Assembly: GCF_032362555.1 (NCBI RefSeq)
Contig: NC_083513.1
Span: 1,302,001-1,366,000 of the forward strand
Length of the DNA: 64,000 bases
Direction of reading: 5' to 3'
Source: Amyelois transitella
Taxonomy: Eukaryota; Arthropoda; Insecta; Lepidoptera; Pyralidae
In this document: piece after piece, positions 1 through 11,727 of the stretch
Layout: each line of letters opens with the position of its first letter
Numbering within the stretch: the first letter of the stretch is position 1
The notes under the pieces: generated by a model
Database searches by the model: none
Seen by the model: the letters and a program-made list of their open reading frames with translations, nothing else
Told to the model about the DNA's origin: nothing
Position numbers and translations under genes: made by a program

Positions 1-653
1 GTACCGAACCAAGCAATATAAGAATTTCCCGAAGTCAACATGAAAATAGGCCATTGTGTATGTACTTTTCAAAGAGGTATCACCAGCCCAAACATGGTAT
101 AATTTCACTTATTTAATCTTAAATTTAAAGATTAAATATGTTAGAACTTAGTTAATTTACAGAAAGAAGATTTGTGAAGATCTTATGCTAAGTAACCAAT
201 ATAAATTTATATAAGTACACACATTCTTATAATATTTTTTGATCTGTAATGTCTATTTCATAATCGATCGATTTGTGCATGCATGTACATGTTTCCCACA
301 TCTGTCACTCAATGTCATTTTGAAGCTGGAACATTCAGTCACTGTCATTCATTCGTCATTTCTTCCTATCCTAATTTATCGAATATTTTTTATTAAATAA
401 ATTTGTAAATGATTTCAAGGTAACTAAAAAAGAAAGAAAATTGAATTAATTAAATCTCACACAAGGTATTTAAAAAACAACTATTTATTTTATTTAGTGA
501 TAAATATTATTCTCTGAGTCGTGATGTAAGAATGTATATTTTGATTGTTTTTGTTAACATTTCTTTTATTTTGCCCTACATATAAGACGGAAATTTGAAG
601 CTTGTGAAGACTCCTAGACATGCAGCAAATATATATATTTTTTTATGCCGTAG
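1..653. other. Upstream flank of the FASTK-family gene; no gene seen
   Basis: AT-rich sequence with no recognisable coding exon and none of the repeat families found elsewhere in the window. It should contain the promoter and 5' UTR of the gene that starts at 654, but I cannot place a transcription start. An ATG at 645 is followed at once by an in-frame TAG, so it is at most a two-codon upstream ORF. Confidence 0.4.
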
Positions 654-3600
654 ATGCTGAAATACAGCGGTTCCTTCATTTTGAGGTTAAGCGCCCGTGC
701 ATTCGTGAGGAAATACTCAAGTCCAGGGGCTTCAGTGTTCAGAAACGATAAATTGGATGGTACCGGAGGAGTGTCGGATAGTCAGGCCAAATCACTATCT
801 GAGGATGATAGAGGGGATATAGGTAGTAAAGGTTGGTGTTGACAAATTATTAGAATGTACCAGCATTAAAACAAAACACATAATACTAGTGCAATTTATA
901 AATAGTGTTGTGCAGATTTTGAGCTATGGGTTCTATATTTACTAAGCTGTGAAAATCAATAAATCTTAAGCCCATGTATGTATGTATACTCAAATAAATA
1001 AATTAGGATGAGAGTAAATAAAAATGAGAGGCCTTGGATGAAATTGTAAGCCTTTTTAAAAATTCTAGCAAGAAGCAATATGAATTAAAGAGCTATTAAT
1101 GTGTTGTGTAATTCCTGCAATGACATATATACAACAGGCAAAAGGGGTTAAAATTTATATATAATATTTCAATATATTTATGTTTTCTGTAGCTTCTTTT
1201 TAAAATACAATACTCTTAAAAAAATTTCAAAGTTGACCCACTATTGTAAAATTTCACTGATTACTCTATTTTAATCTTTTTAGGCTTAGTAGCAGCAGCG
1301 TTTGCCTCTCTAAACAACCCAGATACGGAAGACAAGCGGAAGCCCAGCTTGAAGTCGGTGAAGCAGAGTAAATCACAACAGATGGACATGCAGATAACGA
1401 AGGCAACGGATGTGAACAGCTTGCTTGTGGTCGCTGAAAACTCTATTGTATCCCGGCGGCATGCATTGAAGGTAATATTCATACGTACAAAGATAGTGCC
1501 ATGTAGTTCCCAGCACCAATAATAAAAATAAGAATAGGACCAGTCCATCGTTTTGCCATGGATGTCGTAAAAGGTGACTAATTGATAGGCTCATAAAGTT
1601 GGGATTCTTCTTTTGAGCTAGCAAATTGTCACTGTTATAATCTCAATTCTATCATTAATCCAAAAAGCTGATCTTGGCCTACTACATACATATGGTCGCG
1701 TCTGTACCCCTTGCGGGGTAGACAGAGCCAACAGTCTTGAAAAGACTGAATGGCCACGTTCAGCTATTTGGCTTGATGATAGAATTGAGATTCAAGTAGT
1801 GACAGGTTGCTAGCCCATCGCCTTAAAAAGAATCCCAAGTTTGTAAGCCTATCCCTTAGTCGCTATTTACGACATCCATGCGCAAGAGTTGGAGTGGTCC
1901 TATTCTTTTTCGTATTGGTGCCGGGAACCACACGGCGCAATGATGATTTAAATTTGACGTCAACCAATGTTGTTAAACCATACGTTTTGACAATTATTAA
2001 GCGATATGAAGTATCCTATAATAATGAATAAAAATTTTGAATTTGAATTAACTTTTATTCCCAGATGGTCTCAATCCTATCAGAATGGTCAAGCAGCAAC
2101 AAAGTGAAGCTTGGTGACTTTGAGAAGGACCCACGTTTCCTGAAGCTGTGTCGGATCCTAGCTCGGACCCCCACCGCCCAGGCGATGAGCTCGCTCACCA
2201 TGGCCGAGGACCTGAGCACGGTGTTGGGTATCACTGGTGATGATGAGGCTGCCAGGCTGATTTCCAATCTGACACTGCCACAGATGATTAAGGTATAAAC
2301 CTGTTTTGGTCTATTCAGCTTTTTGGTTTCCATAGACAATGTCAATCTTTTTAGTTACATAGAGGATGTTTCAGCTTCTTGACTGATAACATCTTGATGT
2401 GGTGTTGAGCACGCAACTTTGTCTGTATGTCTGTTTGTTCCACACTCTAGTCCGATAACATACATACATACATAAAATCACACCTCTTTCCCGGAGGGGT
2501 AGGCAGAGACTACCTCTTTCCATTTGCCTAGATCTCTGCATACTTCCTTCGCTTCATCCACATTCATAACTCTCTTCATGCAAGCTCGGCGGTTTCGGGT
2601 ACTTTTGACCGATAACATTATATACTATATTCAAGAAAACTAAAATATGATATGGATTTACAGTTTACTTGCGTCAAAAAAATGGTAAAAGAAGAATGTA
2701 TATTTATTTAGTTTAACCCCACTTCAAGTTCTCTGTCAGACCCAATGGTTGACTGGTAGATAATGCTTCTAGCATTAAGTCCGCCAATTGCGCTGTACAT
2801 TTGTATTTTGTACAATATAGTTTTATTAAATAAATGTTGTCAATATAATTTTTGGTGGATTAATCACGATTATTAATTCAAAATTTTTATTCATTGCTAT
2901 AGGATACTATATATCGCTTAATAATTGTCAAAACGTATGGTTTAACAACATTGGTTGACGTCAAATAAATTACTTAAAAACTAAGTTTACTGCCGCTTCC
3001 AAGGCGTCAGTGCAGAAGAAGCGGTAACAAACTGCACTGCAGCATTTTCTTCAACAACGTCAACTTCACAATATTAACCATTATTCACCTTAATTATTTT
3101 ATTTGCATTTTGATATACAGATTGTTCAAACATACATAATTTCTTTACAGGTAATGAAAGTACTCCAACAAAAAGGCCGCCGCAGCACTCCGCTCCTCCG
3201 CGCACTGTCTCACAACATCACGAAGAATTCTGAGGTCATCGACCTCAAGAAGTCAGCTGACCTCCTCTACTCTATGGTCTCGCTCAACTTCCCCGACCCG
3301 GTCCTGCTCGATAGAATATGCAAGTAGGTTTTAATTGTTCTTGCTTAGTCTGGAATGTACTGTATTGTACTTAAAGAAAAACAGGACATTTGTAGTCATT
3401 TTTTTATTACTTCTATATAGTATTCATGTAGGTACGTACATCTAGGAAAAAGATACGACTAGAATTTAGACTTCATTGTGTCATTTTTGTTTTGATGTCG
3501 GAAAAATATCTAGTAGTTTCTCTAATATACTCTGTGCAATAAATATATATATTTTTTTAAATTTATTGTGGTCAACAAACAATTTTACAATAATAATTTT

Positions 3601-6600
3601 GATTAATTTCATACATACATACATAAACAAAATCACGCCTCTTTCCCGGAGGGGTAGGCAAGTAGGCAGAGACTAGCTCATTCCACTTGCCACGATTTCT
3701 GCATACTTCCTTCGCTTCATCTTCAGGCAAGCTCGGCGGTTTCGGGTACTCTTGACCTGACCCTTTACCAGGACGTCCTCAATTTGATCAAGATACCAGG
3801 TCTTCCCACTCCGACCTTTCCCTCCACACTCTTGTATCGATTTCATTGTCGACAAATTATTTACTCCCCCACCAGAGACGTAATAGAATGTCTGCCATCG
3901 AACGAGGATCGTCCAGCGGCGGTGAGCTCCATCACCGTGTCGCTGGGCCTGCTGAAGTACCGGCACGAGGCGGCGCTGGCGGCTCTCTGCGGCTGGTCGC
4001 AGGCGCGCGCGCACGCCGGCTGCGCGGCCGCCGCTGTCGTCACTCTGGCGCAAGTCGATTTCGTGCCGCCAAATACTGAGAAGCTGTTCGAGGTGATGTA
4101 CCTACCTACACCTATAATTACATGGACTTGTTGATTTGTTTGAAGTGCCGTGTGGTTCCCGGCGCAAATATAAAACAAATAGTATCACTCCATCTCTTTT
4201 ACATACATACATACACGTCTGTATTCCTTGCGGGGTAGACAGAGCCAACAGTCTTCAAGACTGAAAGGCCACGTTTAACTTTACAACGTAGTGATGGAAT
4301 TAAAATTCAAATAGTGACAGGTTGCTAGCCCATCGCCTACAAGAAGAATCCCAAGTTTATTAGCCATTCCCTTAATCGTCTTTTACGGCATCCACGAGTA
4401 AGAGATGGAACGGTTCTACAAAAACATAAAGCAAAAAGCGAAAAGAAGGATCTATCCGCTGATCTGATAAGGACTGATCAAGTGATCAATAAATTTGAAT
4501 ACGAGACATTATTTAACCAATAAAAATTTACCCAGTATAAATAATGGTACTTAAATAGAAGGTAGATTATGTATGTATTTATATAATAAATAAATATTTA
4601 CGGGACGAATTACACAGATTGAGTTATCCTCGAAGTAAGTTCGAGACTTGTGTTACGAGAAACTAGCTCAACGATACTATATTTTATGATAAATACTTAC
4701 ATTGATAAACAGCCAAGACCCACTGTGTCACAGACAAGCGCCCTACCGCTGCGCCACAGGGGCCGCCAATTTATTTATTCTCAGGCGTCAATGGCCCATA
4801 CCTTACAGACTAGCGTATATATAATCAAATTATTAATAATTTATAAGACTGTTGACTCTGTCTACCCCGCAAGGGATATGGACGTGATTATATGTATGTA
4901 TGTATGTATTAATACTTTTTAATGATGGATAGTGTTTACATCCCACTCGGATATAACATTCTATTTAAAAAAAAAACAATAATTTCCAGGTGGCACTATC
5001 GCTGAAGGAGAACGAAATGTCCAGGGCCTCGGCGTGGCTGGACCTGGTGTTCTCCCTGCTCATCCTGGACAGAGCGGAGCCCCACCACCTCACCACCACG
5101 CTGCAGCCGGACTTTATTGATAAGCTGCTGTCTGCTGGTGGTGAGTTTCTTTTTACATACATACATCACTACATAGTATAAAACAAAGTCGCTATTTTAG
5201 TCTGTTTGTCTGTATGCTTAAATCTTTAAAATACGCAACGGAGTTTGATGCGTTTTTTTGTAACAGGTAGAGTGATTCAAGAGGAAGGTTTTTATGTATA
5301 ATTTTTTTTTGAATTTTGCACCCGTGCGAAGCCGGGGCGGGTCGCTAGTACATACATAAAATAATAAATAATAATAAATATATACGGGACAAATTACACT
5401 GATTGAGTTAGCCTCGAAGTAAGTTCGAAACTTGTGTTACGAGATACTAACTCAACGATACTATATTTTATAATAAATACTTATATAGATAAACATCCAA
5501 GACCCAGGACAATCAGAAAAAGTTCTTTTCTCATCATGCCTTGACCGGGATTCGAACCCGGGACCTCCGGTGTCACAGACAAGCGTACTACCGCTGAGCC
5601 ACAGAGGCCGTCGTCACAAATCACGCCTCTTTCCCGGAGGGGTGGGCAGAGAGTTTAATATTTTATAATTAATTTTAGTTTACTAGCCATTGCCCGCGAC
5701 TTCGTTCGCCGACAATTATAATAAATAATAAAAACGTTTATTTCAAAGTGTTATACAAATGAAATATTTATAATCTTTAATTATATTTTTAAAACTGATA
5801 GCTGTTTCTTCGTTGTCCACCAAGAAACAGCTGAACGTGGCCTATCAGTCATGTCAAGACTGTTGGCTCTGTCTACCTCGCAAGAGATATAGACATGATT
5901 ATCTGTATATACATACATACATAAAATCACGCCTTTTTCCCAGAGGCGGTAGGTAGAGACTACATCTTTCCACTTGCCACGATCCCTGCACACTTCCTTC
6001 GCTTCATCTTCATGCAAGCTCGGCGGATTCGGGTACTCTTGACCTGACCCTTTACCAGGACGTCCTTAATTTGATCAAGATACGTTTGTCTAGGTCTTCC
6101 CACTCCGACCTTTCCCCCCCCCACACTCTCCTTGTATATCTGCTTAGTCAACCTGTTTTCATTCATCCTCTCCACATAACGGTTTCGGGTAGTTTATGAT
6201 TATATATATACAGGGTGACATTTAAAACAATTGCATCCTTTTAAACATAGACTATACCCATGCTTCTGAGCCGTTTGAGCCTATTTTTATTTAAATTAAA
6301 CGTCTGTAGATATATATATGTATATATATATGTATATATATATATATATATATCTGTAAATTAACGACTCCAACATTACTTCCAGAGATACCGATCCCCG
6401 CCCGTCGGAAACTCATGACCATAGACGCCTACGTGGGTATGACGCTACCAGCTCACTCTCCAAGGCTGCCCGAAGACATCTGGGTGGGAGTGCCGCTGGC
6501 CGGCACCCGGGAGAAGGCGGCCTACGTGCAGAGCGTCATGGACACCTTCAAGAGCCTGGTCTCCGCGGACGCGTTCCTCAGGAGGGGGTGTAACTCCGGC

Positions 6601-9600
6601 ATGGGGTTCTTATACGGTAACTTTTCTGATAATTTTTTTTTTTTTTTTAGATAATTGAAGCTTTGAAACCAGATGTGGAGGAAAGGTACTTAGTAGTTAT
6701 AATAAGATTTAAGTTATGCTATATGTATACAATTTTGAAAATAAATCTATTAGTATAGATTATAGAGACATTTATTTCTTATTTATTACTAGCTGTGTCC
6801 GCGTGGAATAGTTATTTTGGGCATCATTGAAGCCCTCAAGGATGAATAATTTTCCCCGATTTTTTCACATTCTCCATTATATCTTCGCTCGCTAATAGTT
6901 GCAGCGTGATGTTATATGCCTTCCTCGATAAATGGTATTTTCAACACAAAAAGAATTTTTCAATTCGAACCAAACAAACAATCTCTTTAGCTTTATAATA
7001 TTAGTGTAGATTTTCTTATAATAGATGGTAATTTAAAAAGAAATACAGTTTCAAGGTCAAGATTACTAGAACCGAAGAGTATTTACATGAAGAGATTTTG
7101 TGGATGTTTTGTATGTCAAATATACTTCCTGCATTCTGTAAAGGTAAATAAATATATACGGGACAAATTGCACAGATTAAGTTAGCCTCGATGTCAGTTC
7201 GATACTTGTGTTACGAGATACTAACCCAACGATAGTATATTTTATAATAAATACTTATATAGATAAACATTCAAAATCCAGGACAATTAGATGAAGTTCG
7301 TTTCTCATCATGACTTGGCCGGGATTCGAACCTCCGGTGTCACACACAAGTGTACTACAGAGGCAGTCATCAATCTTAACAGTTGTAGGAAGTGTAGTCA
7401 CAAAGTAAGTTATTCCAACAGAAGATAGAAGAAGAAAAGAGGAGTGAAATTATCAAATTTAAAACACTATATTGGACGCTAGCTGTGCCTGCGACTCCGT
7501 CCGCGTGGACTAGTTATTTTGAATAATTTACCCCGTTTTTTTCAGATTTTATATTATTTCTTCGCTCCTAATAGTTGCAGCGTGATGTTATATAGCCTTT
7601 AGGCTATAGCCTTCCTCGATAAATGGTCTATTCAATAAAAATAATTTTTCAATTCGAACCAGTAGTTCCTGGGATTAACGCGTCCAAACAAACAAACTCT
7701 TGAGCTTTATAATATTAATATAGATAAAATATAAATCTTTGACAATAAAAATTATATCTGACATTTTTTTTCTATCTCAACAAAACCATGGCAACCGTTG
7801 CTATAGCGTACACAAAGAAGGTTGCCTGCACAGTTATAAACTTGAGCTTTAATTACATTGTAGGATTCTACCAGCTAAATGTGGCCTTCAAGTTTTTGGT
7901 GGCTATTGACTCTGGCTGCCCCGTGAAGGTTAAAAAAGACTTTATATATAAAAGACTAAAGGTTTATTACATTAATTTTAGTACCTTCCCAATAATAATT
8001 ACTCCTTTTTCCCCCTGAAAATGTATTACTTAGAGATGGATGAAAAAAAAATTTTAATGTCTTATAAAAAACAATGAAAAGTTTTTAAAGTGTCTATGAT
8101 TTTACACAGATGCTGAATTCGCTGTGGACGCTAAATGCCATCCAGTACTGTTAGAAAAGGCTGTAAACAACAAAAGGTAAATTGTTTTGTGTGATTCTCG
8201 GCAATTTGAAATTTGACCACTTCATTATCTTTCCCATGGATGTCGTTAAAGGCGACTAGACATAAGCTTATAAACTTGGGATTCCTCGTATAGGCAATGG
8301 GCTAGCAACCTGTCACTATTTGAATCTAAATTCAAATATGAAGTCATACAGCTGAAAGTGGCCTTACAGCCTTATTCGAGACTGTTGGCTCTGTTTACCC
8401 CGCAAGGGATAAATAGGTTACTATATGTATGTATTTCACCATTGTTTCAGTTTTAGCATAACAATGCCGTGTGATTCCCGGCACCAAAAAAAAAAAGAAT
8501 GGGACCACTCCGTCTCATTTCCCATGGAAGCCGTTAGAGGCGACTAAGGGATAGGCTTATAAACTTGGTATTCTTATTTTAGGCGATGGACTAGCAACCT
8601 GTCACTATGTGAATCTCAGTTCTGTCATAAACCCAAACATCTGAACGTGGCCCATCAGTCTATTTAAGACCGTCGGCCCTGTCTACCCCGCAAGGGATGT
8701 AGACGTAACCGTATGTATGTATGTATAAATAGTTTTTCATGATGGATAGTGTTTAATATGTGACTATATGACTACATGTTGGCTCTGTCTACCCCGCAAG
8801 GGATATAGACGTGACAATATGAATGTATGACTATATGCCGTAACAAAATGCCCGTTGTACGACTGTTCCAGTGTATTCCGGATAGCGGTGCTGTGTCTGG
8901 ACTACCACGACATGACCAGGAGGGCGGTGGTGCCCCTCGGGGTCTACCAGCTCTACACCAGGATGTTGCAGCTCAAGGTATTTACAGCGCTACCTGCTCA
9001 TACGTTTTTGAGTACATGAATCAATACAAATACATATGTATATATGGTCACGTCTATATACCTTGTGGGGTGGACAGAGCCAACAGTCTTGATAAGACTG
9101 ATAGGCCCCGTTCAGTTGTTTGGCTTAATGATAGAAATAATCAATAAATATATAAAAGTTACACAGATTGATTTATTATCCTCGAAGTAAGTTCGAAACT
9201 TGTGCTGCGATGCTATATTTTATAAAAAATAATAGACTTATATATAGATAAAACAAAAGTTAGAAAAAGTTCGTTTCTGATCATGCACTGGCCGGGATTC
9301 GAACCCAGGACCTCCGGTGTCACAGACAAGCGCACTACCGCTGCGCCGCAGAGGCCGACGAAGTCGCCTCGGCCTACTGCCGAATCAAACCGAATAAAAT
9401 AACGACCTTATTAAAAGAACATTAAACTTAAAATCGAAAAGCAAATGTCCCCAGCTGTCTTGCCCATATAAGTAGTACAATAGCGAACAATTCAGCAGTT
9501 CCCGGCACCAATACAAAAAAGAATAGGACCACTCCATCTCTTTCCCATGGATGTCGTAAAAGGCGATTAAGGGATAGGTTTACAAACTTGGAATTCTTTT

Positions 9601-10196
9601 TTAGGCGATTGGCTAGCAACCTGTCACTATTTGAATCTCAATACTATCATTAAGCCAAATAGCTGACCGTGGCCATTCAGTCTTTTCAAGACCGGTGGCT
9701 CTGTCTATCCCGCAAGGGATATAAACGTGTAGGTATGTATGTCAGTTCGAGGATTCAATTGGCGCGATTAAATATTTTCGCGCCAAAAAAAAATTTGACT
9801 TTTGCTCAAGTACATCGGTGAAGCTTATAAAATTCGTATTTTTTTTTCTTTTTAGTTTATTTATTTGGAAGACCAACAACTGTTTACAAAAAAAAATAGC
9901 GCCACGCCACGAAGGTATATGAGAAACAAATGGTCAATTACAGGCCTTCAACACAACAACAAACACTAATACAATAAAAAATGGGACCATTAATCACCTA
10001 AACATTCAACAATAACACTATTTATAAAGAATTTTATTTACAAATAATGACGTATATTGTCTATAGCACATTTTTTTTTTCCTTTCAGGGCTTCAAAGTC
10101 CTACAGATACCGTACACCGAATACAATCCCAAGGACAAACTTGTAACCAGAGTGCAGTACATAGAGAAGAAATTAAAAAATTTGATCAAATCATAG
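654..10196 (+). CDS. FASTK-family mitochondrial RNA-binding protein with RAP domain (FASTKD4/TBRG4-like)
   Basis: Ten coding exons: 654-822, 1284-1471, 2065-2292, 3151-3323, 3876-4092, 4990-5140, 6386-6616, 8110-8176, 8872-8977 and 10089-10196. They join in phase to 545 residues. The N-terminus is Arg/Ser-rich and free of acidic residues for about 25 residues, as in a mitochondrial targeting peptide. The last two exons (residues about 478-537) form a RAP domain, with motifs VLCLDYHD, a GVYQLYTRMLQLKGF stretch, and IPYTEYNP. The middle (residues about 120-450) has the helical-repeat character of FAST_1/FAST_2 regions. Family members bind and stabilise or process mitochondrial RNAs; the FASTKD4 assignment rests on overall length and is inference. 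Introns are full of SINE-A, LINE-B and Helitron insertions, some within 45 bp of acceptors. Exon 5 is very GC-rich and Ala-rich. Candidate polyadenylation signals (AATAAA) lie near 10980 and 11130. Confidence 0.85.
1496..1685 (+). repeat. SINE-A copy, 5' portion
   Basis: Head to middle of the SINE-A consensus (from a degraded GTGGTTCCCGGCACC head to the CTATCATTAA segment) in intron 2 of the FASTK-family gene. It abuts an opposite-strand copy, so the two form an inverted pair. Confidence 0.8.
1686..1937 (-). repeat. SINE-A, near full length
   Basis: Complete from the CATA-repeat tail through GCGGGGTAGACAGAGCCAAC to the GTGCCGGGAACCACACGGC head. Other SINE-A fragments in the window: 4146-4200(+), 4842-4911(+), 5820-5928(+), 8780-8830(+), 9034-9140(-), 10359-10430(-), 27965-28065(+), 33610-33700(-), 37466-37585(+), 38297-38412(-), 38492-38565(-), 57750-57840(-), 59505-59580(+), 63302-63365(-). 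Confidence 0.85.
1943..2047 (+). repeat. Dispersed A-rich-ended repeat (GF family)
   Basis: Runs from TTTGACGTCAACCAATGTTG to a GAATAAAAATTTTGAATTTG end. Related copies: 2870-3075(-), 21313-21450(-), 28075-28215(-), 32025-32155(+), 37675-37860(-), 43555-43632(-), 45565-45682(+), 61560-61772(+), 63652-63733(+). Two subfamilies share a block reading AGAAGCGG...AACAAACTACACTGCAGCA. I see no coding capacity and do not know its class. Confidence 0.7.
2455..2612 (-). repeat. LINE-B 3'-end fragment
   Basis: Starts with CATA repeats and carries CCCGGAGGGGTAGGCAGAGAC, the LINE-B tail. Its complement encodes part of the conserved C-terminal peptide seen in full at 28748-29031. Confidence 0.75.
3609..3835 (-). 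repeat. LINE-B 3'-end fragment next to exon 5 of the FASTK-family gene
   Basis: Antisense copy from its CATA-repeat tail to the block reading CCACACTC. It ends about 40 bp before the splice acceptor of the exon at 3876. Confidence 0.75.
4201..4425 (-). repeat. SINE-A
   Basis: Antisense copy whose loop is shortened so that the conserved stem AGTCTT/AAGACT is nearly continuous (AGTCTTCAAGACT). A plus-strand head fragment at 4146-4200 precedes it. Confidence 0.8.
4576..4774 (-). repeat. tRNA-derived SINE (SINE-C), partly degraded
   Basis: Antisense copy carrying the CGGGACGAATTACACAGATT and GAGATACTAACTCAACGATA-like body and the GCGCCACAGGGGCC box-A end. Confidence 0.75.
5166..5348 (+). mobile_element. 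Non-autonomous Helitron-like element (type E)
   Basis: Starts TCACTACATAGTATAAAAC and ends GGGGCGGGTCGCTAG followed by T. The 5' TC, 3' CTAG and A/T flank match Helitrons. A second copy at 29460-29660 has the same ends. It lies about 25 bp after the donor of exon 6 of the FASTK-family gene. Confidence 0.7.
5349..5612 (-). repeat. tRNA-derived SINE (SINE-C)
   Basis: Near full-length antisense copy with the B-box complement GGGATTCGAACCCGGGACC and the A-box complement ACCGCTGAGCCACAGAGGCC. Confidence 0.85.
5908..6180 (-). repeat. LINE-B 3'-end copy
   Basis: Long antisense copy. Its complement keeps the peptide motifs [35 protein letters not shown] and STRIRRACMKM before the CATA-type tail. 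Confidence 0.8.
6213..6302 (+). mobile_element. Left-end fragment of the ACAGG-TIR MITE
   Basis: About 90 bp beginning TATACAGGGTGACATTTAAA that match the left end of the complete element at 60481-60951. The rest is replaced by a TATATA microsatellite. Confidence 0.65.
6789..7010 (-). mobile_element. Non-autonomous Helitron-like element (type D2)
   Basis: Antisense: CTAGCTGTG end first, then the body with GTTGCAGCGTGATGTTATAT, then the complement of the TC start. Other copies: 7479-7724(-), 21942-22176(+), 32633-32882(-), 36243-36518(+), 50608-50877(+); fragments at 11845-11905 and 36785-36865. Confidence 0.7.
7139..7370 (-). repeat. tRNA-derived SINE (SINE-C), degraded
   Basis: Antisense; the body and B-box complement (GGGATTCGAACC) are clear, while the A-box end is eroded. 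Confidence 0.75.
7479..7724 (-). mobile_element. Helitron-like element (type D2)
   Basis: Second D2 copy in intron 7 of the FASTK-family gene, about 470 bp from the first, with both ends recognisable. Confidence 0.7.
8188..8432 (+). repeat. SINE-A
   Basis: Sense copy with a mutated hairpin stem near the tail; followed 30 bp later by another copy in the same orientation. Confidence 0.8.
8464..8726 (+). repeat. SINE-A, full length
   Basis: Complete from GCCGTGTGATTCCCGGCACC to a GTATGTATGTATA tail. A further tail fragment (8780-8830) ends 43 bp before exon 9 of the FASTK-family gene. Confidence 0.85.
9145..9355 (-). repeat. tRNA-derived SINE (SINE-C)
   Basis: Antisense copy with intact B-box (GATTCGAACCCAGGACC) and A-box (CCGCTGCGCCGCAGAGGCC) complements. 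Confidence 0.8.
9356..9802 (+). repeat. Dispersed repeat split by a SINE-A insertion
   Basis: Sequence at 9356-9495 and 9751-9802 matches an uninterrupted relative at 35010-35215 (shared AAAATAACGACCTTA and AAATATTTTCGCGCCAA blocks). A full SINE-A at 9496-9750(+) sits between the halves. Confidence 0.65.
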
Positions 10197-11450
10197 TCGA
10201 GTCGAGTCCAGACAATGTGTATAGAACTGTACAAATTAGTTAATTAATTACTATTATTTTATTTTATATTGAGATATGATGTGTGTCTGGGTGATGATGG
10301 ATAAACGCTTGTGCTACCGTTTTTTTTTTTAATGAATGTTTACCTATGCGCATGTTATTACATACATACATATAGTCACGTCTATAGCCCTTGCGGGGTA
10401 GATAGAGCCAGCAGTCTTGAAGAGACTGTTATTGTGAAAAAATAGTGTGACTGTGTAAGTGTATGTAATTATGTTAAACAAATTGTTGTTGAAAAAAAAA
10501 AACCAAATACGAAATATTTTAATGAAAATAACCGTTTTACCTGTGAGTTGTAAATTTAGCAAGTAGCAATCACAATATGGAAGCAGCTTTCATAACTTAA
10601 TATAAAAACAACGCTTTAGATAAACATTCATTCTCCGCGGTCACTGTTCAGATTATTTATTTCTAAACACTGGATATACGATGGAAGAGACTGGATATAA
10701 TAATGTTTAATTTATTGACGTCACCTTAGTTTTTGAATTTCCACTCGAGACAGCATGCAAGTGATATTTTACATGCTATGAAATGATATGGCGAAGTTGT
10801 GACGTGCTCCCGCGATAGTACACCAAGTGTGCTTTTAATAACTTGTTCTTAGGGTTGTTTTACTTTAGTCGCCTCCTACGACACAGGAAGAGATAGTGGT
10901 TATATTGTACTCTGCCGGAAACCATACTGCCGACAGTATTTTAGTAGTAAAGGCGTGTAAATACTTAATAATTTTTGTATAATAAATTAGTAATATAACG
11001 CTGAAAACATAAACCTATTTATGAGTTCGTAAAAAAAAATGTGACAGTAAACATAAAAAGCTTTCATTATGAAAAGTGAAAGTGGATGTGTAAATGAGGG
11101 AGTGTTAATTGTATAGTTGTTATTATTTGAATAAAATTATTTAAAAACTTCGAAGTATATTCATTGCTATTACCTACTGATATTTTCTCCATTCTTTGCT
11201 ATATAAACGTTTTCTTTCTAACTCATCCGCACGTATTTACTCCCTCATCTGGGCTTTCCCCCAGTCCGACCCTCTGCCACTCAGCTTTGGGAACTGAAGT
11301 CCACTTTTATACTTCAACCACATCTTCAGTTCTAAGACCATTGGCACGCCCATCCATTTTTCGCGACATCTTAAGCAACAGCTGATTATCTATTCATTAA
11401 TGGGCCACTAAGCGGCCGTAGTCCACCTGGGTGTACTATAAATAGTATAA
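10197..11450. other. 3' UTR/intergenic region
   Basis: Downstream of the FASTK-family stop. A SINE-A tail lies at 10359-10430 and a very degraded SINE-A at about 10860-10930. AATAAA occurs near 10980 and 11130. No coding exon was seen. Confidence 0.5.
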
Positions 11451-11453
11451 AAT

Positions 11454-11727
11454 ATACAGGGTGTAATTGAAATGGTTAACTGATCGATATCAGCTAAGTA
11501 TCCACACTTGAATGAGGAATATTTTTTTTAACCATATTCTCTCTGGGAAAGTTGTTACATTTCAATCATAACATATAATCACGTCTATATCCCCTGCGGG
11601 CAGAGCAGAGCTAACAGTCATCAGACTGAAAGGCCACGCTCAGGTGTAGGCTCAATGATAGAATTTATAATAATATAGTTACATTTCAAGGACCATTTGA
11701 TACCTCTTTTCCGTTACACGCTGTATA
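11454..11727. mobile_element. MITE with ATACAGGGTGTAA terminal inverted repeats
   Basis: Left end ATACAGGGTGTAA, right end TTACACGCTGTAT (one mismatch when inverted). A SINE-A fragment (11568-11672, antisense) is nested inside. No coding capacity. Confidence 0.6.

Noticed and set aside
3673-4178. Antisense Ala/Arg-rich frames over exon 5 of the FASTK-family gene
   Set aside because: Shadows of a GC-rich coding exon on the other strand combined with LINE-B sequence.
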